A stretch of 64,000 nt of DNA, taken from NCBI RefSeq assembly GCF_001238295.1, contig NZ_LGXZ01000015.1, positions 43,400 to 107,399 on the forward strand. Direction: 5' to 3'. Under the pieces are notes generated by a model. The model had not been told where the DNA came from, did no database searches, and saw only the letters and a program-made list of their open reading frames with translations. Position numbers and translations under genes: made by a program. This document shows, piece after piece, positions 25,253 to 34,225 of the stretch. The DNA is from Ruegeria sp. 6PALISEP08. Its GTDB lineage: Bacteria > Pseudomonadota > Alphaproteobacteria > Rhodobacterales > Rhodobacteraceae. Every line of letters begins with the position of its first letter. Positions within the stretch are counted from its first letter, which is position 1.

Positions 25253-25342
25253 GCACAAGTGCTAGCACGGGTCCCGAAGAAATGAAGCAGAGATTCAGCA
25301 AGCGGAGAATATGGGTTTCTATTGCCGACAGGCACAATCCAA

Positions 25343-25374
25343 AAAACAACGCCCCGCGTCTGGAGGAACGCGGG
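25343..25374 (-). terminator. Intrinsic terminator of hsp20
   Basis: On the minus strand a stem CCCGCGT / ACGCGGG with an eight-base loop is followed by GCGTTG and a run of six T. It lies about 55 bases after the hsp20 stop. Confidence 0.8.
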
Positions 25375-25383
25375 ACGTGTGTT

Positions 25384-25412
25384 GCGACAGTCTGGGAGGA
25401 GGAGACTGTCGC
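25384..25412 (-). other. Extra hairpin in the hsp20 3' region
   Basis: Perfect ten-base inverted repeat GCGACAGTCT / AGACTGTCGC with a nine-base purine-rich centre. It sits between the hsp20 stop and the terminator, so it would be in the transcript's 3' end, possibly as a stabilising structure. Confidence 0.5.
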
Positions 25413-25428
25413 AGGATTCTCAGCCGTG

Positions 25429-25896
25429 TTAGTTTACAGCCTTGGCGTCCACCACATCCTTCTCGATGGCTTTGGACGAGGAAATCTCGATCCGGCGCGG
25501 TTTCAGGGCCTCGGGAACTTCGCGCTTCAAGTCGATATTCAGCATACCGTTCTCATGGCTTGCGCCAGTGACGCGGACGTGGTCTGCCAGCGCAAAACGA
25601 CGCTCGAACGCGCGGGTGGCAATGCCACGATGCAGAAAGCTGCGGTCCTTGCCGTCGGTGGCTTTCTTGCCAGCCACGACAAGCGAGTTTTCCTTCACTT
25701 CGACGGACAGGTCATCTTCCGAAAAACCGGCGACAGCGACCGAAATACGGTAGGTGTCGGCGTCGGTTTTTTCGATGTTGTACGGGGGATAGCTGGGCTG
25801 AGCCACATCGTTGGTCAGAACGCGGTCCATCATGTCAGCGATCTGGTCAAAACCGATAGTTGCGCGGTGCAGCGGTGCAAAGTCAAATGTACGCAT
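25429..25896 (-). CDS. Small heat shock protein, Hsp20/IbpA family
   Basis: A 155-residue alpha-crystallin chaperone that holds unfolding proteins. The N-terminus MRTFDFAPLHRATIGFDQIA is the IbpA type; the crystallin core (about 35-125) has YPPYNIEKTDADTYRISVAVAG in part, FLHRGIATRAFERRFALAD and the ASHENGMLNIDLKREVPE strand, and the tail carries the P-R-R-I-E-I anchor motif. The start at 25896 matches the family; a longer frame begins further upstream without support. A heat-shock promoter is likely, but I could not identify one with confidence. Confidence 0.93.
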   Translation of the reverse strand: MRTFDFAPLHRATIGFDQIADMMDRVLTNDVAQPSYPPYNIEKTDADTYRISVAVAGFSEDDLSVEVKENSLVVAGKKATDGKDRSFLHRGIATRAFERRFALADHVRVTGASHENGMLNIDLKREVPEALKPRRIEISSSKAIEKDVVDAKAVN

Positions 25897-26019
25897 GTGT
25901 CGTATCCTCATCCTTGAGCGATTTACGATAAGTGCCCTCCGACTGGACGGGCGATTACAGGTACCGGACCCCGTTGTGGCGATCCGATACATATCACATG
26001 GGTAGCGATTTGATCGAGT

Positions 26020-26835
26020 TCAACCCCCGCCAGAGCTGATGAATTTCGCCCCTGACCCAGACTTGCCGGAACCGACTTGCAACCGCCGGATCGACGCCTT
26101 GGGTTGTGGTGCGTCACGCCGCATGATGCCCTTGAGCTCGGTGACGATCCCGTCAAGCTCCATGCCAAAGCCGACTTTATGGCTGCCATCTGTACCAACC
26201 GCCGAAACAACGGACAGGATCTGCCAGCGCGATCCGTTCTTCGCCAGAACGGCGGACCCGGACGATCCGAAAGTGACATCGCAATCAAACAGGATCAGCC
26301 CCAGTTGACGATCGACAATCCGGCACGAGCGTTCCCGCGTGATCGCCTCGGACCGCCCACGACCATAAGAGGCGATGCTGACCTCACTTCCCAGTACACG
26401 CCCGCTGTGCAGCGCAAAGGGGTCTGCGATGGAATAGGGAATAGGCTCACCAAGGCGCAACAGGGCAACGTCTATCCGAACACTATCGTGCGAAAGCGGC
26501 GTATTAGAGCCGTAGTTGGGGTGAATTGCAATCTGTGTAACTTGACGCTCGGCCAGGGCATTACCGTTGCTGAGTCCGGCGCGAAAAGTAACGTCTTCGG
26601 GGGAAAATGCGGTTCCGGTTCGCTGATCCACGGCGCAATGCGCTGCTGTCAGAACCATGTCTTGCGAAATCAACGTACCGGTACAAAACGACCCGTCTCC
26701 CATATCCAGCCGCCCAATCGCTTCCCAGCCATAAAGGTCATCCCGGTCCGTCAGCTTGCGCTTGTTGGCTTGCGCATGGGACATGGTGGCCAGAACGCTT
26801 AAACCCAAAATGAGACTGAGGAAGGCTCTGATCAC
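26020..26835 (-). CDS. Secreted trypsin-like serine protease (second copy)
   Basis: A 271-residue S1-type protease with a signal peptide ending SHA. The triad is visible: His in VLTAAHCAVD, Asp in RIDVALLRL and Ser in TFGSSGSAVL. Cysteines in SFCTGTL and TAAHC, and in RSCRI and FDCDV, can form the usual disulfides. The C-terminal 40 residues are rich in Gly, Ser and Lys. Its start overlaps the stop of the upstream protease (ATGA). The GSSGS serine motif differs from trypsin's GDSGG and is common in bacterial V8/S1B-like enzymes. Substrate unknown. Confidence 0.88.
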   Translation of the reverse strand: MIRAFLSLILGLSVLATMSHAQANKRKLTDRDDLYGWEAIGRLDMGDGSFCTGTLISQDMVLTAAHCAVDQRTGTAFSPEDVTFRAGLSNGNALAERQVTQIAIHPNYGSNTPLSHDSVRIDVALLRLGEPIPYSIADPFALHSGRVLGSEVSIASYGRGRSEAITRERSCRIVDRQLGLILFDCDVTFGSSGSAVLAKNGSRWQILSVVSAVGTDGSHKVGFGMELDGIVTELKGIMRRDAPQPKASIRRLQVGSGKSGSGAKFISSGGG

Positions 26836-27623
26836 GGCCGAATGAACCTCGCGCCGACGTTTTTCCCAGACCCTGAGCTGGGCGATGACAATCCGAATCC
26901 ACGCCCCGCAGACAGTTCATCACGCAGCACTTGCAAAGAGTGCTCAACGGCAGTGCCAATTGCTACATTCTCGCCGTCCAGACTGGCCTTGGCCGCCACA
27001 ACAGACACGATCTGAGGGCGCGGGCCCTCAAAGGAAAAAACCGGCGCCCCGGACGAGCCGAAATCAACGTCACACGACATGACCATGACACCTCTTTGTC
27101 GGTTCATCACGGAACAGACCTGTTGCAGCGATGGTGCCTCGGACCGGTCATGCGCATAAGACACCACGCCAACTTCTGCGCCCCTGCGGGGTTGATCCCC
27201 TGACTCGAATGGAATGACGGCGGTGTTTCTGATGGGTTGCCACAGCTCGATCAGGGCCACATCCGCGCTCACCCTGTCGGTTGTTGAGGCAGAGCTGAAT
27301 TGATAGTCGGGATGGATCACGGCTTGCCGCGCTGTCCGATAGGCCAGGGCACGCCCCAAACGCCAACCTGCCAGAAACTCGATATCTTCCGGATTGATCC
27401 GTTGCCCTGAAACTTTGTCGAACAGGCAATGTGCCGCTGTGAGCACCAATGTTGGCGACACAAGCGTTCCGGTGCAAAACCCTTTGCCCGCTATATCCAG
27501 CCGACCCACGGCCATCCATTCGCGACCAGAATCCGAAGTGTCCAGACTTTTCAGCCCGGTATCCTGCGCTGTGGCCGCCATCGGCAAGACACAGAGCACA
27601 ATCGCCTTGATCCAGTTACGCAC
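26832..27623 (-). CDS. Secreted trypsin-like serine protease (first copy)
   Basis: A 263-residue paralogue of the next gene, with a signal peptide ending ATA. The triad is His in VLTAAHCLFD, Asp in SADVALIEL and Ser in DFGSSGAPVF. Shared segments (KGFCTGTLVSPTLVL and the C-terminal SGSGKNVGARFI) show a tandem duplication; sequence between motifs has diverged strongly. It is the first gene of the pair, with about 120 bases between it and the convergent-side glcF end. A joint periplasmic or extracellular role is inferred. Confidence 0.88.
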   Translation of the reverse strand: MRNWIKAIVLCVLPMAATAQDTGLKSLDTSDSGREWMAVGRLDIAGKGFCTGTLVSPTLVLTAAHCLFDKVSGQRINPEDIEFLAGWRLGRALAYRTARQAVIHPDYQFSSASTTDRVSADVALIELWQPIRNTAVIPFESGDQPRRGAEVGVVSYAHDRSEAPSLQQVCSVMNRQRGVMVMSCDVDFGSSGAPVFSFEGPRPQIVSVVAAKASLDGENVAIGTAVEHSLQVLRDELSAGRGFGLSSPSSGSGKNVGARFIRP

Positions 27624-27742
27624 ACGGTTCTCCGGGATTCACTCTGGCCTATTTGTCCTACGGGTTGCGTTGGGCGAAAATAGGGCAATCAGCGGCTGCG
27701 AGAAATTCCAAGGCAAGTGATGCGCGTGGGCACCAACGCGAA

Positions 27743-29056
27743 TTACTTCAAGATCGGTACAGCGTCCCTTGATTGTTGCATCGACGGCGGCTTTGGCCCA
27801 CCAGTCGCCCAGTCCAGCAATTCAACTGTATGCAAAACCGGGATCTGCGTGCCCGACCCGATCTGCATCATGCATCCAATGTTTCCTGCAGCAATGAGGT
27901 CCGGCTTCTTCACCTCCAGCGTTTTGACCTTGCGCTGCTTCAGCTGGCCAGAAATCTCGGGCTGCATCAGGTTGTACGTGCCTGCGCTGCCGCAGCACAG
28001 ATGGCTGTCGGCAGGCTCGACAACTTTGAACCCGGCCCGTTTCAGCAAGTCCTTGGGATAGGTCTTGATCTTCTGCCCGTGTTGCAGGGAACAGGCCGCA
28101 TGATAGGCAACCGTAAGGTTTTGGTCGCGACCATCAGGCAAGTCCAGCTGCATGACCAACTCACTGATATCCATGGCAATACCCGAGACACGCTCAGCAC
28201 CTTTGGCCAGAGGATCGTTCCGGAACATATGTCCATAGTCTTTGACTGTCGTACCACAGCCCGACGTATTGATGACGATGGCATCCAGACCATCGCCGTC
28301 CATTTCGCGCGTCCACGCCTTGATATTGGCTGCGGCGGCCGCGTGGCTTTCACGACTTTTACCCATATGGTGCGTCAAAGCTCCGCAACACCCAGCGCCT
28401 TCGGCCACCACAACCTCGCATCCAAGACGGGTCAGCAATCGGATCGTGGCATCATTGATATCGGTATTCAAAGCCTTTTGCGCACAGCCCGTCATCAGCG
28501 CCACGCGCTTTTTCCGATCTCCCTTGGCCGAAAAACTCTGCGGGTCATCGTTGCGGCTGACCGGCGGGATGTACTTTGGGGCCATATCCAACATCGCCCG
28601 CAACCGGGCATCAGGCATCAGAAACCGAAACGGACGGCCCAGCTTGGCACCGATCAGGGCCCAGCGAAACCGCATCGGATAGGGCAGGATCTGCGCCAGA
28701 GCCCAACGCAGTACACGGTCCGCCAAGGGGCGTTTGTAATTCGACTCGACGTACTCTCGCGCGTGATCGACCAGGTGCATGTAATGCACACCCGATGGAC
28801 AGGTGGTCATGCAGGCCAGACAGGACAGGCAGCGATCGATATGCTTGACCGTCTTTTGATCCGGTACGCGTTCGTTTTCCAGCATGTCCTTGATCAGGTA
28901 GATACGGCCGCGCGGGCTATCCAACTCATCCCCCAACACCTGATAGGTCGGGCATGTCGCAGTACAGAACCCGCAATGCACACAACTGCGCAGAATCTCA
29001 TTCGAGCGCTGGATTGCCGGGTCCTGCAGCTGTTTTTCTGTGAATGTTGTTTGCAT
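27743..29056 (-). CDS. glcF: Glycolate oxidase iron-sulfur subunit GlcF
   Basis: A 437-residue electron-transfer subunit of the membrane-associated glycolate dehydrogenase GlcDEF, which oxidises glycolate to glyoxylate. Two 4Fe-4S motifs lie near the N-terminus (CVHCGFCTATCP and CLSCLACMTTCPSG), followed by two cysteine-rich CCG domains (GAGCCGALTHH and SHLCCGSAGTYN). It follows glcE by four bases. Glycolate is a major algal exudate, which fits a marine heterotroph. Confidence 0.95.
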   Translation of the reverse strand: MQTTFTEKQLQDPAIQRSNEILRSCVHCGFCTATCPTYQVLGDELDSPRGRIYLIKDMLENERVPDQKTVKHIDRCLSCLACMTTCPSGVHYMHLVDHAREYVESNYKRPLADRVLRWALAQILPYPMRFRWALIGAKLGRPFRFLMPDARLRAMLDMAPKYIPPVSRNDDPQSFSAKGDRKKRVALMTGCAQKALNTDINDATIRLLTRLGCEVVVAEGAGCCGALTHHMGKSRESHAAAAANIKAWTREMDGDGLDAIVINTSGCGTTVKDYGHMFRNDPLAKGAERVSGIAMDISELVMQLDLPDGRDQNLTVAYHAACSLQHGQKIKTYPKDLLKRAGFKVVEPADSHLCCGSAGTYNLMQPEISGQLKQRKVKTLEVKKPDLIAAGNIGCMMQIGSGTQIPVLHTVELLDWATGGPKPPSMQQSRDAVPILK

Positions 29057-29060
29057 CGCC

Positions 29061-30188
29061 CTACCCCATCAGTCCCGGATTGAATACGGAGCGAGGGTCA
29101 AACCTCGCCCTTATCCCCTGTGTTAGAGCCAAAAGAGCGGCGTTTTCCGGCTGGAACCGCCCCAGTGTTTGCATTTCTTCCGGGGCCGCCCGTACCAGCG
29201 TTGAATGCCCCTGAACATCACAGAGAGCGGCTCGCAAATCCTCGCCTTCGGGCGCCAAAGTCCAGATCAGACCGCCACCCCAACCGACCACCCTGTTCGG
29301 ATTATTGTCGCTGGCCACACGGACCATGTCCGTCGGCTTGACCGAGGTCTTCCAGACATTGCCCGGCTTGTCGGCAAAAGGCTCGATGTCGCGCACTTCG
29401 CGCCAAATTCCAGCATTTTCGACCGGATCGGTGACAACCTGGTCCGGCTTCATTTCCGCGAAAAGCTCCAGCAACTTGCCGACGCGATACTTGACAGATT
29501 GCTCAAACCCTTCGATCCGCAGCACCGTCCGAGAAGGCTTGCCGCCACACTCGGGCAACCGCGCCGCGCCATTGACTTCGAACGGCGAGCATAATGCGTC
29601 ACAAAACAGCTTGGACGTCGCGGTCCACCCGCGATCTTCCCAAACAAGCGTCGCAACGGCCTCTGGCTTGGGCAGCACTTTCAATGAAACCTCGGTCAAT
29701 ACTCCCAACGTGCCCCAGGACCCAGCCATCAATTTCACCAGATCATAACCGGTGACGTTCTTCATCACCCGCCCACCGTTCTTGACCACCTGACCGCGCC
29801 CATCGACAAAGCGCACGCCCAACAGAAAGTCCCGGCACGCTCCGGCCTGAATCCTGCGCGGCCCTGAAACATTTGCAGCGACTACACCGCCGATGGTCGG
29901 ATCACCCGAAGTTCCCAGCAACGCGCGATGATCCATAGGCTCAAACGCCAGTTGTTGCCCTTCCGCATCCAGCGCGGCCTCGATCTCAGCAAGCGGCGTA
30001 CCTGCCTTGGCCACAAGTGTCAGGGCTCCGGGCTCATAAAGGGTGATACCGCTCAACCCCGACACGTTCAGTTCAGTGTCCGGCCCGGTCACACCGCGTG
30101 TTCCACCCCCAGCTATCCGCACCGGCTCTTTCAACCCGGCCACCAGTTCCGCCAACTCGGCTTCCGTCTCAGGTCTCATTTGCTTCAT
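29061..30188 (-). CDS. glcE: Glycolate oxidase FAD-binding subunit GlcE
   Basis: A 375-residue FAD-linked oxidase subunit. The PP-loop of the VAO-type FAD fold is PVRIAGGGTRG; FAD contacts continue in GTSGDPTIGGVVAANVSGPRR and KNGGRVMKNVTGYDLVKL. The cap domain is shorter than in GlcD, as usual for GlcE. It lies 54 bases after glcD and four before glcF, in operon order glcD-glcE-glcF. Confidence 0.94.
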   Translation of the reverse strand: MKQMRPETEAELAELVAGLKEPVRIAGGGTRGVTGPDTELNVSGLSGITLYEPGALTLVAKAGTPLAEIEAALDAEGQQLAFEPMDHRALLGTSGDPTIGGVVAANVSGPRRIQAGACRDFLLGVRFVDGRGQVVKNGGRVMKNVTGYDLVKLMAGSWGTLGVLTEVSLKVLPKPEAVATLVWEDRGWTATSKLFCDALCSPFEVNGAARLPECGGKPSRTVLRIEGFEQSVKYRVGKLLELFAEMKPDQVVTDPVENAGIWREVRDIEPFADKPGNVWKTSVKPTDMVRVASDNNPNRVVGWGGGLIWTLAPEGEDLRAALCDVQGHSTLVRAAPEEMQTLGRFQPENAALLALTQGIRARFDPRSVFNPGLMG

Positions 30189-30242
30189 CTTTTCAAAAAA
30201 ACTCCGGAGAAATCGCGCCTGCGCGATTGAGGCACAGCCCCT

Positions 30243-31682
30243 TTATTCCGCCGCAATGCGCCGCGCCTCGGATACGTCCAGAGGGAACACCTTTGCGGGG
30301 TTCAACAGCCACTGGGGATCAAATACATCCTTAACCGCCATCTGCGCCTCAAGATCGGCTGGCGCATATTGATGTGACATCAGATCCCGCTTTTCGATAC
30401 CGACGCCATGTTCGCCCGTCAGACATCCGCCCACATCCACGCACAGCTTCAGGATCTCGGCCCCAAACGCCTCGCATTTCTCCAAATCGCCGGGTTTGTT
30501 GGCATCAAACAATATCAAGGGATGCATGTTGCCGTCGCCAGCGTGAAACACATTCCCCACCGGCAGTCCAAATTCTTCACTCATCTCACCGATGCGACGC
30601 AAGACTTCGGGCAAAGAGGACACCGGAATCGTCCCATCCAGACACATATAGTCGTTCATCTGCCCCATTGCGCCAAAAGCCGATTTCCGACCCAGCCAGA
30701 TTTTAGCGCTTTCTTCGGCAGACTGGCTTTCGCGCAGCTCAACGGGATTGTGACGCATGGCGATCTCGACAATCTTCGAAAGCTGATGATCAATCTCGGC
30801 CTCTGATCCTTCAACTTCGACGATCAGCAGAGCATGGCAATCGGGATATCCGGCCTTCGCAAAATTCTCACAGGCTTTGATGCACAAGGTATCCATGAAC
30901 TCGATCGCAACCGGTAAAATGCCAGATTTGATAATGTCAGAGACACATTGGCCCGCCACTTCATTGTCATCGAAGCCCATCAGAACCGGCCGTGCCCCTT
31001 CGGGTTTGCGCAGAATACGCAGCGTGGCCTCTGTCACGACACCCAACTGCCCTTCTGACCCGCAAATAACGCCCAGCAGGTCCAGACCGGGGGCATCCAG
31101 ATGCGCACCGCCGATTTCGACAACACTGCCGTCCATCATCACCATGGTCACACCCAGCAGGTTGTTCGTGGTCACTCCGTATTTCAGACAATGCGCACCA
31201 CCCGAATTCATCGCGATATTCCCGGCAATGGCGCAAGCCAATTGCGAGGACGGATCGGGCGCATAAAAGAAGTCCTCTTCCTCGACGGCGCCCGTAACGC
31301 TCAGATTGGTCCGTCCGGTCTGCACCTTGATGAAGCGGTTGTCATAATCGACCTCCAGCACCTCATTCATCCGCGCCACGCCCAGAATGACGCAATCCGC
31401 AGTGGGCAAGGCCCCGCCCGCCAGCGAGGTGCCCGCGCCACGTGGGACAACCGGCACCCCTTCTTCATGGCAGATGCGCAGAACATCCGAGACTTCTTTT
31501 GTATTGGACGGCAACACGGCCAGCATCGGCGGGCACTTATAGGCTGTCAGCGCATCACACTCATAGGCTCGGGTCTCAACCGGGTCCTCAATGATGGCAC
31601 TCTCGTGCAGGACACGCGACAGGCGCGCAATAATCTCCGATTTTCGGCTCAGAACCTGCGGGCTTGGCTTTGGCATTTCCAT
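30243..31682 (-). CDS. glcD: Glycolate oxidase catalytic subunit GlcD
   Basis: A 479-residue FAD-linked oxidase that carries the glycolate-oxidising site. The FAD fold has VVPRGAGTSLAGGALP and IAGNIAMNSGGAHCLKYG; the C-terminal cap has NVFHAGDGNMHPLILFD and GCLTGEHGVGIEKR, the His-containing motifs of the D-lactate/glycolate dehydrogenase family. The start at 31682 (MEMPKPSPQ) has a good AAGGAGG site; longer frames run through the divergent gene. An operator-like inverted repeat lies 15 bases upstream, so the operon is probably under a GntR-type repressor, which is not in the window. Confidence 0.95.
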   Translation of the reverse strand: MEMPKPSPQVLSRKSEIIARLSRVLHESAIIEDPVETRAYECDALTAYKCPPMLAVLPSNTKEVSDVLRICHEEGVPVVPRGAGTSLAGGALPTADCVILGVARMNEVLEVDYDNRFIKVQTGRTNLSVTGAVEEEDFFYAPDPSSQLACAIAGNIAMNSGGAHCLKYGVTTNNLLGVTMVMMDGSVVEIGGAHLDAPGLDLLGVICGSEGQLGVVTEATLRILRKPEGARPVLMGFDDNEVAGQCVSDIIKSGILPVAIEFMDTLCIKACENFAKAGYPDCHALLIVEVEGSEAEIDHQLSKIVEIAMRHNPVELRESQSAEESAKIWLGRKSAFGAMGQMNDYMCLDGTIPVSSLPEVLRRIGEMSEEFGLPVGNVFHAGDGNMHPLILFDANKPGDLEKCEAFGAEILKLCVDVGGCLTGEHGVGIEKRDLMSHQYAPADLEAQMAVKDVFDPQWLLNPAKVFPLDVSEARRIAAE

Positions 31683-31696
31683 GGCGGCGCCTCCTT

Positions 31697-31717
31697 TTGG
31701 TAAAATAATATTACCAA
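31697..31717. promoter_or_regulatory. Operator-like inverted repeat upstream of glcD
   Basis: Perfect seven-base inverted repeat TTGGTAA / TTACCAA with an AT-only seven-base centre. TTGGT/ACCAA half-sites are typical of FadR-subfamily GntR regulators such as GlcC and LldR, though those usually have closer half-sites. It abuts the glcD ribosome site and is 47 bases from the divergent DUF599 gene. Confidence 0.55.
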
Positions 31718-31763
31718 TTTCAAAATCTGGCAAGTTCTTCCGTTCGGTCTTAGTGTCACGCTT

Positions 31764-32474
31764 ATGACCTGGATCGAACGTGCCGCATTGTTTTCCCCTC
31801 TGGACTACACCTCCCTCGCCGTACTGCTGGGCGCGTGGCTGTGGATCGGGTGGAAGATCGAACATCCGTCGCCGCAGAAGCGTTCTGTCTCTCAGATGAT
31901 GGACAACTACCGCCGCGATTGGATGCGCGAGATGGTGACGCGCCAACCGCGCATGTTCGACGCGCAGGTTGTGGCCGCAATGCGCCAGGGCAGTACGTTC
32001 TTCGCGTCCACCACAATGATTGCGATCGGCGGTGGGCTGGCCCTGTTGGGCAATACCGAGCGACTGGCAGGGGTGGCCAGTGACCTCGCCATCGGAAGCG
32101 CGCCTGCCATGGTGTGGGAGATCAAGATACTAGTCGTCGTTCTCTTGTTGGCCAACGCATTCTTGAAATATGTCTGGGCGCATCGCCTGTTTGGGTATTG
32201 TGCCGTGTTGATGGCATCGGTCCCAAACGATGCGGAAGACCCGCAAGCGTACCCACGCGCCGCTCAATCGGCCGAGATTTGTGTTACAGCAGCGCGCAGC
32301 TTTAACCGCGGTCTCCGCGCCACCTATTTTGCGCTGGCCTCGTTGGCATGGTTCCTTGGGCCAATCGCTCTGATGTTGGGCACCGTGACCACGTTCGGGG
32401 TCTTGTATCGGCGCGAATTTGCCTCGCAGTCCCGAACAATCCTGATGTCTCAAAATCCCAACACAGAGACGTGA
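31764..32474 (+). CDS. DUF599 family membrane protein
   Basis: A 236-residue protein with four predicted transmembrane helices (about 15-33, 75-97, 112-132 and 185-208). The conserved parts of DUF599 are present: MMDNYRRDWMREMVTRQPRM in the cytoplasmic loop and the following QGSTFFASTTMIAIGG. Function is unknown. It is divergent from glcD and followed 35 bases later by a small secreted protein. Confidence 0.85.
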   Translation: MTWIERAALFSPLDYTSLAVLLGAWLWIGWKIEHPSPQKRSVSQMMDNYRRDWMREMVTRQPRMFDAQVVAAMRQGSTFFASTTMIAIGGGLALLGNTERLAGVASDLAIGSAPAMVWEIKILVVVLLLANAFLKYVWAHRLFGYCAVLMASVPNDAEDPQAYPRAAQSAEICVTAARSFNRGLRATYFALASLAWFLGPIALMLGTVTTFGVLYRREFASQSRTILMSQNPNTET

Positions 32475-32509
32475 TCCCGATGCACCGCCATACCCCGTAC
32501 ATTCGCGCC

Positions 32510-32857
32510 ATGCGATATGTGATTCTCAGCGCCTTCCTGGCCAGCCCCGCCCTTGCCGACCCGCCGACTATCGAGAAAGTCGCGGCCAGTCGAAGTGGCG
32601 ATACATGGCGCTTCGATGTCACGATTCGGCACCCGGACATCGGATGGGATGATTACGCCGATGGCTGGCGTGTTTTGGACATGAATGGAAACGAGTTGGG
32701 GATGCGTGTCCTGCATCACCCACATGTGGATGAGCAGCCGTTCACCCGCTCGCTGAGCGGTGTGGAGATACCCGAAGGTATGGCTCAGGTGCAGATTCAG
32801 GCGCGTGACAATGTCGGTGGCTGGGGCGAAGACACAACAGTGGTCGACCTGAACTGA
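32510..32857 (+). CDS. Small periplasmic protein, beta-rich
   Basis: 115 residues from the ATG at 32510, giving a clean signal peptide (MRYVILSAFLASPALA). An ATG at 32480 would put ten charged residues in front of the signal and is less likely. The mature part of about 99 residues is beta-strand-like with many Asp and Trp (TWRFDVTIRHPDIGWDDYAD, GWRVLDMNGNELG). No family is recognised; an Ig-like fold is possible. It lies 35 bases after the DUF599 gene. Confidence 0.72.
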   Translation: MRYVILSAFLASPALADPPTIEKVAASRSGDTWRFDVTIRHPDIGWDDYADGWRVLDMNGNELGMRVLHHPHVDEQPFTRSLSGVEIPEGMAQVQIQARDNVGGWGEDTTVVDLN

Positions 32858-32860
32858 GCG

Positions 32861-33346
32861 TCAGAACACCCCAAGGCTCAAGCCCGCCGCCATCGCGGCT
32901 CCAATCTCGCGGCATTTCTCAAGCTGATCTTCGGGAATAGATTTTTCGGCCAGAATCGCCTCGGGCGTTTGTGCATGGGTGCAGAGGATCAGCGGTGGTT
33001 GCACCTCTTTCAACCGCCAGCCGGTTGCAATGCGGGCGGTTTGGCGCGCGGCGTTTGCGCCATCTGATCCCGCGCAGACCAGTTGCGCATATGGACGACC
33101 TTCGATTTTCCCCAGAACCGGATAGTAACTGCGGTCGAAAAACTCCTTCATCAGACCCGAAATCGCGGCCAGATTCTCGGGCGCGCAGAAAAGATAGCCG
33201 TCGGCTTCTAGCAGATCATCAGGCCCGGCCTGATCAGCGGTTTTTAGAACAACGTCTGCCTCGCCTCGTCCGGCCTCCGCCGCTGCTTCGGCCATTTGCC
33301 GGGCTCCGCCGGTGCGCGAATGGTAAACGATCAGAAGCTGCGCCAT
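32861..33346 (-). CDS. Flavodoxin-fold NAD(P)H reductase family protein
   Basis: A 161-residue flavodoxin-like protein. The first strand and phosphate-binding loop are LLIVYHSRTGGARQMA; the second FMN-contact region is FCAPENLAAISGLMKEFFDR, as in WrbA/NADPH-dependent FMN reductases. The start at 33346 lies one base after the rlmH stop, so the two are coupled; a start eight codons earlier would overlap rlmH. The electron partner is unknown. Confidence 0.85.
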   Translation of the reverse strand: MAQLLIVYHSRTGGARQMAEAAAEAGRGEADVVLKTADQAGPDDLLEADGYLFCAPENLAAISGLMKEFFDRSYYPVLGKIEGRPYAQLVCAGSDGANAARQTARIATGWRLKEVQPPLILCTHAQTPEAILAEKSIPEDQLEKCREIGAAMAAGLSLGVF

Positions 33347-33347
33347 G

Positions 33348-33818
33348 TCAGACCCGGTGATAAGGGCCACCCGACAGGATGGTCGCGGCCCGATAAAGTT
33401 GCTCGGCCAACATCACACGGACAAGCATATGGGGCCAGACCATCGACCCGAATGAAATGGAAAAATCGGCCTCAGCCCTCAGATTAGGGTCTATTCCGTC
33501 CGCTCCGCCGATGATCATCGCCAGATCTTGCCGCCCAGCATCGCGCCATCCACCCAGCTTTTTGGCAAATTCGGGTGAGGACATGACCCGCCCCCGCTCA
33601 TCCAAGGTGCAGATCACAGCACCTTTGGGCACCGCCTTGCGCAGCAGGGCAGCCTCTGCCCCCATGCCAGCGTTTTTCTTGTCTTCGACTTCGACTACAC
33701 GCGCGGGACCAAGACCCAACGCACGGCCGGTCCGGTCAAATCGGGTCATGTAGTCGTCAAGCAGGGACTTCTCCGGTCCGGCACGCAATCGCCCGACCGC
33801 AACTATGCTGATACGCAT
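33348..33818 (-). CDS. rlmH: 23S rRNA pseudouridine-1915 methyltransferase RlmH
   Basis: A 156-residue SPOUT-class methyltransferase that modifies helix 69 of 23S rRNA with SAM. The trefoil-knot SAM motifs are visible: [18 protein letters not shown] and the C-terminal [20 protein letters not shown], the family hallmark. It follows rsfS by 44 bases, the classic rsfS-rlmH neighbourhood. Confidence 0.96.
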   Translation of the reverse strand: MRISIVAVGRLRAGPEKSLLDDYMTRFDRTGRALGLGPARVVEVEDKKNAGMGAEAALLRKAVPKGAVICTLDERGRVMSSPEFAKKLGGWRDAGRQDLAMIIGGADGIDPNLRAEADFSISFGSMVWPHMLVRVMLAEQLYRAATILSGGPYHRV

Positions 33819-33862
33819 ATCTCTCTCGCCTCCGGCCCCTTAATACAGGCCGGGATGGCGCC

Positions 33863-34225
33863 TCAGTTCGCCGAGGCGCTACCGCCCTGAGGCAGCCACA
33901 TCTTTTCCAGCTGATAGAATTCACGCACTTCGGGGCGGAAGATATGGACGATCACGTCGCCCGTATCGATCAGCACCCAGTCGCCGGCATCTTTGCCTTC
34001 GACCTTCGAGGTGAAACCGAATTCCTGCTTGATGCGATCCGTCAGCTTTTCCGCCATGGCCGAGACCTGACGGGTCGACCGACCCGAGGCAATCACCATG
34101 TGATCCGCAACAGAAGACTTACCCTGCAGATTGATCTGCACGACGTCTTCGGCCTTGTCATCGGAAAGTGAGGAAAGGATACGCTCAAGCAGCTTGTCGC
34201 TGATTGACTGAGAGTGGGCCATCAT
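33863..34225 (-). CDS. rsfS: Ribosomal silencing factor RsfS
   Basis: A 120-residue Iojap/RsfS protein that binds uL14 on the 50S subunit and blocks subunit joining under starvation. Motifs are DHMVIASGRSTRQVSAMAE, EGKDAGDWVLIDTGDVIVH and FRPEVREFYQLEKMW. Two ATG codons are adjacent at 34225 and 34222; either may be used. A hairpin GGCGGGT/ACCCGCC lies 16 bases before the start in the leader. Confidence 0.95.
   Translation of the reverse strand: MMAHSQSISDKLLERILSSLSDDKAEDVVQINLQGKSSVADHMVIASGRSTRQVSAMAEKLTDRIKQEFGFTSKVEGKDAGDWVLIDTGDVIVHIFRPEVREFYQLEKMWLPQGGSASAN

Noticed and set aside
27773..29083. Plus-strand open frame of about 436 codons opposite glcF
   Set aside because: glcF has all cysteine motifs on the minus strand; the antisense product is not protein-like.
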